From positions 26,742,955 through 26,806,954 of the forward strand of contig OY783191.1 in NCBI GenBank assembly GCA_963678675.1: a DNA stretch of 64,000 bases, read 5' to 3'. The stretch is from Xiphydria camelus (Eukaryota > Arthropoda > Insecta > Hymenoptera > Xiphydriidae). Both the position numbers and the translations under genes were made by a program. How positions within the stretch are numbered: position 1 is the first letter of the stretch; every line of letters begins with the position of its first letter. Below are positions 57,651-64,000 of this stretch, piece after piece. The notes below the pieces were generated by a model. It searched no databases and was not told the DNA's origin. It worked only from the letters and a program-made list of their open reading frames with translations.

Positions 57651-57752
57651 GATTTCAAATCTTTTTTGGAGAGTATTTTACGTAGGTATCAATTTTTGTT
57701 GGCACTGAATGAACATGCCGCCTTTTTTTACAGAAAATCTGTTTTTGTGGGG

Positions 57753-58037
57753 TAGTATAATACGAAAAAGGAAATTTATCGATAAAGAGAGAAAAAATAA
57801 ATAAAGTAGTTACTCCATTACTGTAATCCGATTCCATTGTATCCCTTATTTTTCTGCCACGACTTTGATTGTTGATAGTAGATGGATCAACCAATACATT
57901 TGATTTCTCTTCACTATTAACGATAAAAGTCGTGGTGGAAAAGTAAGGGACACAATGGAATTGGATTACAATAATGTAGTAACTACTTTATTATTATTTT
58001 TCCTTTATCGATATATTTCCTCTTTCGTATTATACTA
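57753..58037. mobile_element. MITE (TAGTATAATACGAAA ends)
   Basis: Inverted ends TAGTATAATACG and CGTATTATACTA with GGAAATTTATCGATAAA mirrored, and a centre around a CCAATACATTTGATTTC spacer. It interrupts repeat A' after GTTTTTGTGGGG. Confidence 0.87.
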
Positions 58038-58496
58038 TCAGAAGTTCCAATTTATATACCAACCTATCAAACATGAAGTGTACATGGAAGTGTACGTGAA
58101 GTGTAAGGAATAAACCTCGACGAGTATTCGGGCTGTGGCATGCACTCGAGACAGCAGATCCAGCTCGCCGAATGAACTAATGCAACTGGTTCTTGGAACA
58201 ACAAGTGGATGATCCCTCGTTCGAAAGAAACCCCCTCGGGTTCGCATACCATCTGTAACAAATTGTAAATAACAATCATATGGGGTTTTTATAATTATTT
58301 TAGGAAGTCCCAGAAGAAAACAGGTGCAGTAAAATATCGATGCTGTGCTAGAAAGAATAAGGAATAACTCTCGAACCCTAATCGGTATCAGTGATTCCTC
58401 ATTGACTGTCGTTACAACGGAGGCGAAGAACAAATGAAATAGAAGTGAGGTACATGTACACTTCAGGTTTGACAGGTCGGTGTGTAAATTGGAATC

Positions 58497-58632
58497 TGTA
58501 ATAGTACGAAAGAGGAAATATATCGATAGAGAAAAAATAATGATAAAGTAATTACTTGATTGTTGTGATCCAATTCCATTGCATCTCCTATTTTTCTCCC
58601 ACGGCTTTGATTGTGACAGAGAAGAAAAGCCA
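58497..58632. repeat. Solo arm of the 57.75-kb MITE
   Basis: AGTACGAAAGAGGAAATATATC to CCCACGGCTTTGATTG repeats one arm of the MITE at 57753-58037. The opposite arm is missing. Confidence 0.75.
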
Positions 58633-58637
58633 TCGAT

Positions 58638-60029
58638 TCGCCTCGTGCTCGCATGACGCTGAAACAAAAAATAGAATTATCACAAAAATAATTGTCCTTC
58701 CATCGAAAGTTAGGTTAAAACTGTCAGATGGCAATTAAACTTATCTGATGGCAATTCTTCTGAGATACTGCCGTCTCCTTTCCTACTCTTTATGCACAGG
58801 CAACCAGAGAAACACAGCACTGCATCCGTTCACTATCTCGATTATCGAAAAAAATACAAACGATTATTAAACTATACGGAGCGTCTGTCACCATTCACCA
58901 CTATTGAGATTCACAACTCCGATTACACTGAATTTTTACATTTTATTAACAAGCGCGTCCGAGGATCGAAATAAACGCGAGGTTAATCGTTTCGCGAATG
59001 GAAATATTTTATTAACTTTGAAAATACCCAACATTTAAGGAATATATTCTCTCACACACTCTCTCATACATTTGATGGCGTATGCGTGTGGCCGCATCTG
59101 TGTACACATTTCCGATCATGGCCGACTATCCCCGAAGGTAGGCGGAATTTTTGTGAGATTTTGACATATATATATCGCCCGAGAAATCAGATTCTCGACT
59201 TTTAGGCGCAAGGGGCGTGTCTTCGCGTTACTAAGGAAGAATCTCTGTTAATATGTAACTTATAACATTTATTCTGGTCTCTATCAATAGAGAACAGTCA
59301 ATTTATATGGCGTAACTAAGCATAGTTTTGGTTATAACCGTATATTTATTGAGAAAATTTGATGTAAAAATTGAGGGGTGCAGGGGGCAGACATTTGTGG
59401 TGTAAAGAAGCACGGGTGCTTGCGACATCAGCGCTGTCGTGTCTGAGCGCGAAACTATTTGAACGAACATGCCGCGAGACACTAGGGAGTTTTTGAGCTC
59501 CTTAATTTTAGAACGTTAAACGTAAAACGTTATGTTGAGCATGCGCAGTGGCTTCATAATAACCGATTACGTTATTAAACGATAACGTGATACCTTATTA
59601 GACGGAGAATAGGGTACGCTTAATAAGCGATAACGGAAATGCACTGTCGCTAGAGTGCGCCTAGGGAGCAGGGAGAAGAACCAATAGCGTCAGAAGAAAG
59701 ACCGAGTCTGGAGGTCTAGAGGAAAGTGGCACGTGCCCGACCGATGACTTATATCTCTATGCCGATGATAGTTGTAAGCGTTGTAAGTGTATAAAGCGGC
59801 CGCGTCTCCGAGGGTCGCCGCTGCCGGGCGTGCCCATACGAACGCGCCTTATAGTGTAGTCCGCTACACTTACGTTATACGTAACGCCTTCTTCAGGATC
59901 AAAAACTAATTTCAACAATGGTGTTAACGTTAAGGGAATAAATCTGCGCATGCTCACAATAACCGATAACCGAAAACCAGGATGTGCAGTTTAGCAGTCC
60001 AAAAACTCTTTACTGCCGTGTCTCTTGAT
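58638..60029 (+). other. No recognised gene
   Basis: Short ORFs only (for example plus 58792-58974). 59440-59560 and 59930-60030 share imperfect inverted similarity (AGTTTTTGAGCTCC against CAAAAACTC; GAGCATGCGCAG against CTGCGCATGCTC), so an old foldback may span about 59440-60030. Confidence 0.5.
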
Positions 60030-60986
60030 TTCTTATCGGGCGTTCCGCGCCCTCATAACGAAAATATCTATAGTTTGGTTTGAGCAGCCCTGAGCAAATA
60101 AAACGATATATAGGTATTAAGAGGAATGCACAAGCTTTAATAAAATACTAAACTGAAAAGAAGGTTTTCCGAATTTGTTTGAGAAATAGCCTCCGCAATC
60201 ATATGTGCAAAAACATAAGAAATATAAGTTTTACGAATATTTGTTTCGGTATGTGAATCCTTTTCTTATTTATATAAAGTGAGCCTCCCAACATCCTGCC
60301 TTGAATCCCGTCAACCTCGTATTTGAGACTTAGTGACAAAAAATAGAATTCGTCATTCGGGCGTTTCGCCCCCTCATAACGAAAATATCTATAGTTTGGT
60401 TTAAGCAGCCCTGAGCAAATAAAACGATATATAGATATTAAGATGAATGTACAAGCTTTAATAAAATACTAAACTAAAAAGGAGGTTTTTCGAATTTTTT
60501 GAGAAATAGCTTCCGCAATCATATGTCTAAAAACATAAGAAATACAAGTTTTACGAATATTTTTTTCGGTATGTCAACCCTTTTCTTATTTATAAATTGA
60601 ATAAAAATCCACTTACCTTGTAGATTACATACACATTTAAAGCCCTCCCCCCCCCCCATCACAAACAAAAATCTCATAAGTATTTTAAAAAATATTCGTA
60701 AAACTTATATTTCTTATATTTTTACACGTACGATTGCGGAGACTATTTCTTAAAAAGTTCCAAAAACCTCCTTTTTAGTTTAGTATTTTATTAAAGCTTG
60801 TACATTCCTCTTAATACCTATACATCGTTTGATTTGCTCAGAGCTGCTCAACTATAGATATTTTCATTATGAGGGCGCGAAACGCCCGAATGACGAATTC
60901 TATTTTTTGTCACTAAGGGCCGGTATTACCATGTCAGGTTAAACCGAAGGTTGCAGGTTAATCTTCGGGTTAGCCAAAATGACCCT

Positions 60987-61195
60987 AGGGTGAAAGCACC
61001 GGTTAGCCGGACACTACCTGTTGTCGGATAGAGAATGAAGTAGATAACGCACCGGTTAGTCGGACAACTTACCTGTTGTCGGACATTTAATGAAACAGAT
61101 ATATGAAAGTATCCTTGAACAGAGGAAGAAAGAAATATGTCCGACAACTGGAAATATCGTCTGCTTAAGTGTCAGACAACCGGTGTGTTCACCCT
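60987..61195. repeat. Left subterminal repeat of the Harbinger element
   Basis: It runs from AGGGTGAAAGCACCGGTTAG to CCGGTGTGTTCACCCT and is mirrored at 63378-63660. Its ends are inverted (AGGGTGAA/TTCACCCT) and bordered by TA, so it could be an older MITE that became part of the terminal repeat. Confidence 0.82.
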
Positions 61196-61439
61196 ATTAC
61201 AAAATGTGGTTAACTAAGGAGTGAAGTTTAACTTCCTGAAAAACTTTACCGTCAGATATCTATCGGTTAACCATAGAGTTCAGGTTAACTCGGGGTTGAC
61301 GCATGCGCAGAGTGGCCGGTCGCTGCTCTAACCTACAAACGTCCGGGAATGCAGCTGTAAACATTCACGACTCGTGTTTTATATTTTGGTAGAGAGTGCG
61401 GTTATTTTATTACGTGTTTGAAGTTGTACCGCTACGAAT

Positions 61440-62039
61440 ATGAAGGACATTTTTGACATTTTTGAGGAAATATTAACCGACGACGAGGAAGATTACATGG
61501 AGCTGGTATGTACTCTTACAAAGTAGATACGAAAAGTAGAAATACTCAAAAATTTCAGGCATTTACGGCCTACCTGTGTATATATTATTTTGAGCATTGC
61601 TACATTTTCGTTCCGGGTTGAAGCCGCGCCGAGAAATGGAACAGACGCGGCTGAAACCCGGAAGCCAAGAGTAACGATACTCAAAATAATAAGCATAAAT
61701 ATTATAACTGTCACAAATTTAACGTTAATTTATAGATTGAAATGCCTCGTGCACCCAAAGTATTTCGGCCCAGAGTGAACCATTTAGATCAGTGGAATGA
61801 CGAGGAATTTTTGGACAGGTTCCGCATTTCCAAAGGAAGCACGGAATTATTATTACAAGAAATCGAACCTGTGATATCCCATCCCACAACTCGGTACGTT
61901 AGGTTCGATTACGTTAAGTAATTTGTTAAAGCAGCAGCTAAATTTTCTGGTACTTTATATTTTCAGAAATGAAGCAATCGATGATTGGTCGTTACTTGTT
62001 GGCTTGGATTTATGTTCAGCAACTCCTCAACTTGCCTAG
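61440..62039 (+). pseudogene. Harbinger transposase, N-terminal exons
   Basis: Exon 1 (61440-61505) reads MKDIFDIFEEILTDDEEDYM and ends at a GTATGT donor. Exon 2 (61736-61893), after a TTTATAG acceptor, reads IEMPRAPKVFRPRVNHLDQW and DEEFLDRFRISKGSTELLL. Its donor is GTACGT. Exon 3 (61977-62039), after TTTTCAG, reads RNEAIDDWSLLVGLDLCSA and hits TAG. The RVN...W..EEFLDRFR...K and T-RNEAI patterns are those of Harbinger transposases before their DDE domain. The DDE catalytic region is missing, lost by deletion between 62039 and 62299. The exon junctions preserve the frame. Confidence 0.82.
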
Positions 62040-62298
62040 ACTGCTCTTCTGTTTTTGCAAAAAAAATAAATATCCACTTAATTGAAATTAATTTTGAATA
62101 TTAAGTTTGTAAAATAAAAATATTTTTCGTGGCTCGCCAAATATTCTTTTCATTTCTAAAGTTTGAAGTTCTAATTTTTAATGTAACCTAACCTAACCGA
62201 ACTTTGGAAGTGTGATAATAATTGATACCGAGCTAACCTTGTGAATTATTATTCACTGTTAATTTATGAGATTTTGACACTCGAAGAAGAGTTGGTGA

Positions 62299-62704
62299 TC
62301 ATGACGACCAGCTCGGTACAGGGAGTGTCGACTCTGCATCCTGATGGTTTGTCTCATTGACGACTTCCACAATCATACTTTCTTCGGCGTCGTAATCGAA
62401 CGAAGATGGAAGGCCTGTCAGTCCAATGCCTGTCAAGTCCTTCACAGTGTCTTCCACTGTTGACGTTGTGTTTATCCTCGCTGATGTACCACCTCCAGTT
62501 TTGAATAACTACATTTTATTTGCAGCGTGTTTCTTTTTCGCAGTCTTTTTCAAATTTAAATATTTTTCTTTTAAATTCCTGGTGGTGCGAGATACTACAC
62601 CACTTGCGCTGTTAAATTCTTGAGTCACTTTTACCCAAGTGGATTCTTTCTTTCACCTCGTTGCTAGAAAAATTCGCTGCCCTTCTGGAGTTTTCAGGCT
62701 CCAT
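62299..62704 (-). pseudogene. Harbinger Myb/SANT-like accessory protein
   Basis: It starts MEPENSRRAANFSSNEVKER, the opening of a Myb/SANT-like (MADF-related) domain. A deletion follows, after which a shifted frame reads WVKVTQEFNSASGVVSRTTR and NLKEKYLNLKKTAKKKH. A further frame shift then gives LFKTGGGTSARINTTSTVED and an acidic C-terminus to TGA near 62299. PIF/Harbinger elements carry a second ORF of this kind that helps the transposase enter the nucleus and bind DNA. It lies convergent to the transposase. About half of the domain is missing. Confidence 0.8.
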
Positions 62705-63377
62705 CGCTGCAAAAATTAAATTCGCAGACGTGATAGTTTGACATTTTTGCGTTGCATTTACAGAATATTTAAATATCGGTTTAATACGTGCATCAGGGTG
62801 ACTCGTTTCAAGGCAATATTTGCGCACCTGATAAACTTTTTAAATATAGATAAAAAATTGTCGCGAAAGAATAACGACGCCGAAATTAAATATTAAAAAG
62901 TCGCTCAGGGAATTAATAGTTTTCCCATCTAATTAACATGAGAAAGGATTGATTATCTTCTAAAGTTGGGACTACTCTGCCAGTTAGTGGTAAACAATTG
63001 TGCAAATATACGACTTTAAAGAAAATGAAATGCTCTGCAAAAAATGTCCTTAGAACCAAGTCTCTAAATTCAACGTTTTTCGATGCGTATATCAAAATCA
63101 ATCAATGATTCATCCAAAATCAAATTATGTTTAAAAGTTATGAGCATACGAACTTCAAGTGCTCATAATTTTTTAACCATTCAAACCGTATTTTAACCTA
63201 TACGCCCCACGCGGCGTGTGCGGAAAGTCTTCATAAAAACTGTCTGACAGGGAACGTGTTAAATTTTGCCGCTAATTCAGGAATAAACTAGTTTACGGCA
63301 TGTTCCATCTAGGGATATTTGCTTGAAATGCTACCACTCCTAGTTAACTTAACTTCGGGTAGAAAACGTTTTGTAAT
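62705..63377 (-). other. Noncoding 5' side of the Myb-like gene
   Basis: No coding sequence beyond the short minus frame upstream of the start codon. AT-rich. Confidence 0.5.
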
Positions 63378-63660
63378 AGGGTGAACACACCGGTTGTCGG
63401 ACACCTAAGCAGGCGATATTTCCAGTTCTCGGACGTATCCCTTTCTTCCTCTGTTCTAGGCTAGGGGTTTTCGGACACTTAAGCAGACGATATTTCCAGT
63501 TGTCGGACATATTTCTTTCTTCCTCTGTTCAAGGATACTTTCATATATCTGTTTCATTAAATGTCCGACAACAGGTAAGTTGTCCGACTAACCGGTGCGT
63601 TATCTATTTCATTCTCTATCCGACAACAGGTAGTGTCCGGCTAACCGGTGCTTTCACCCT
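63378..63660. repeat. Right subterminal repeat of the Harbinger element, with internal duplication
   Basis: Mirror of 60987-61195 but about 74 bp longer because a block with AGCAGGCGATATTTCCAG occurs twice (near 63407 and 63481). Confidence 0.85.
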
Positions 63661-64000
63661 ACGCATTTTCGTTAACCTTAGGTTTAAACTGAAGGTAAAG
63701 GTTAACTCAACCAGCAGTTTAACCTGACATGGTAATATCGGCCCTAAGTGTCAAATATGAGGTTGACGGGGTTCAAGGCGGGGTTCAAGGCGGGGTTTTG
63801 ACGGGGGTTTTGCCCCCCCCCCCCCAACACCCCATTACAAACAAACAAATCATAAGTATTTTTTTAAGTAAAAAGAAATAAATAAGCAAACAAACAAAGA
63901 ACTTTAGAACAAAATTTAAATGTTTATTATATTGAATTTTTGCAAATATAACCATATTCGTAATCAGCGACCCAAGAAATCCCCCTATACCAAATTTGGC

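Larger units (their letters stand above)
60917..63744 (+). mobile_element. PIF/Harbinger element with TAA duplication
   Basis: Ends GGGCCGGTATTACCATGTCA and its near complement, followed by GGTTAAAC; TAA lies on both sides (60914-60916, 63745-63747). Long subterminal inverted repeats follow (60987-61195 and 63378-63660). It carries an N-terminal transposase fragment (plus) and a Myb-like gene (minus), arranged convergently. It is 2.83 kb with an internal deletion, so non-autonomous now. Confidence 0.9.
60030..64000. mobile_element. Family D, second copy, containing a Harbinger element
   Basis: Units with CTCATAACGAAAATATCTAT, AAACGATATATAGGTATTAA and TAAAATACTAAACTG occur at 60050-60250 and 60365-60590, and inverted at 60690-60910. 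After the Harbinger insertion the family D sequence resumes at 63745 and runs to the window end, where it is the reverse complement of 44445-44690. C/G runs lie at 60645-60655 and 63815-63828. Confidence 0.82.

Noticed and set aside
58038..58667. 209-codon minus-strand ORF
   Set aside because: It overlaps a solo MITE arm and has no domain; the open frame looks accidental.
60926..63727. Two identical ~73-codon ORFs starting MSDIFLSSSVQG
   Set aside because: They are the two inverted subterminal repeats of the Harbinger element, not genes.

Overview
This is repeat-rich nuclear DNA from an animal, most likely an insect. The transposable-element (TE) mix (I-like and R1-clade LINEs, mariner fragments, PIF/Harbinger elements, many foldback MITEs) suggests Hymenoptera, perhaps an ant; that last step is inference. 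I recognise no intact host gene. Almost everything that can be named is a mobile element, often nested inside another, and nearly all coding regions carry stops, frameshifts or insertions.

Layout. 1-10.1 kb: a DNA transposon with an IS630/Tc1/mariner-like transposase, present as two inverted arms. One transposase copy is split at a (TC)n tract by a 5.3-kb CR1/L2-like LINE. 10.1-17.2 kb: a cluster of foldback elements, including two about 1-kb palindromic elements in opposite orientation, a mariner remnant, and a minisatellite split by a MITE. 17.3-23 kb: a THAP-domain exon, a broken SWIM/YqaJ gene, and a 2.2-kb inverted-repeat element carrying eight copies of a ~128-bp unit. 23.3-28.4 kb: a 5.1-kb element with AT target duplications and an ISL2EU-like (PIF/Harbinger) transposase that other repeats have broken up. 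29.8-34.8 kb: a full-length I-like LINE on the minus strand with an 11-bp target-site duplication (TSD). 35.0-39.15 kb: a degraded protein-primed family B DNA polymerase of the Maverick/Polinton (adintovirus-like) type, minus strand. 40.15-49.7 kb: a full-length R1-clade LINE with a 14-bp TSD, interrupted by a 2.6-kb repeat element (family D) that itself carries a MITE. 49.7-53.5 kb: GC-rich DNA without a recognised gene, then AGGTCA-rich repeats. 53.5-55.2 kb: a degraded gene of an uncharacterised arthropod family, split by a tRNA-Ser-derived SINE with a 13-bp TSD. 55.2-58.6 kb: a third copy of the first transposon plus MITEs. 60.0-64.0 kb: a second family D copy containing a 2.8-kb PIF/Harbinger element (TAA TSD) with convergent transposase and Myb-like genes.

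The elements work as a nested record more than as a set of cooperating genes. The clear insertion orders are: LINE into transposase (2.3-7.7 kb); MITE into palindromic element (11.7 kb); MITE into minisatellite (15.7 kb); MITE into SWIM/YqaJ gene (18.9 kb); MITE into polymerase (36 kb); MITE into family D into R1 LINE (40-49.7 kb); SINE into arthropod family gene (53.9 kb); Harbinger into family D (60.9 kb). The observations most worth following are the CR1/L2-like LINE whose two ORFs lie in one frame across a single TGA and which is flanked by (TC)n on both sides, the convergent THAP and SWIM/YqaJ modules, and the two-gene Harbinger element.
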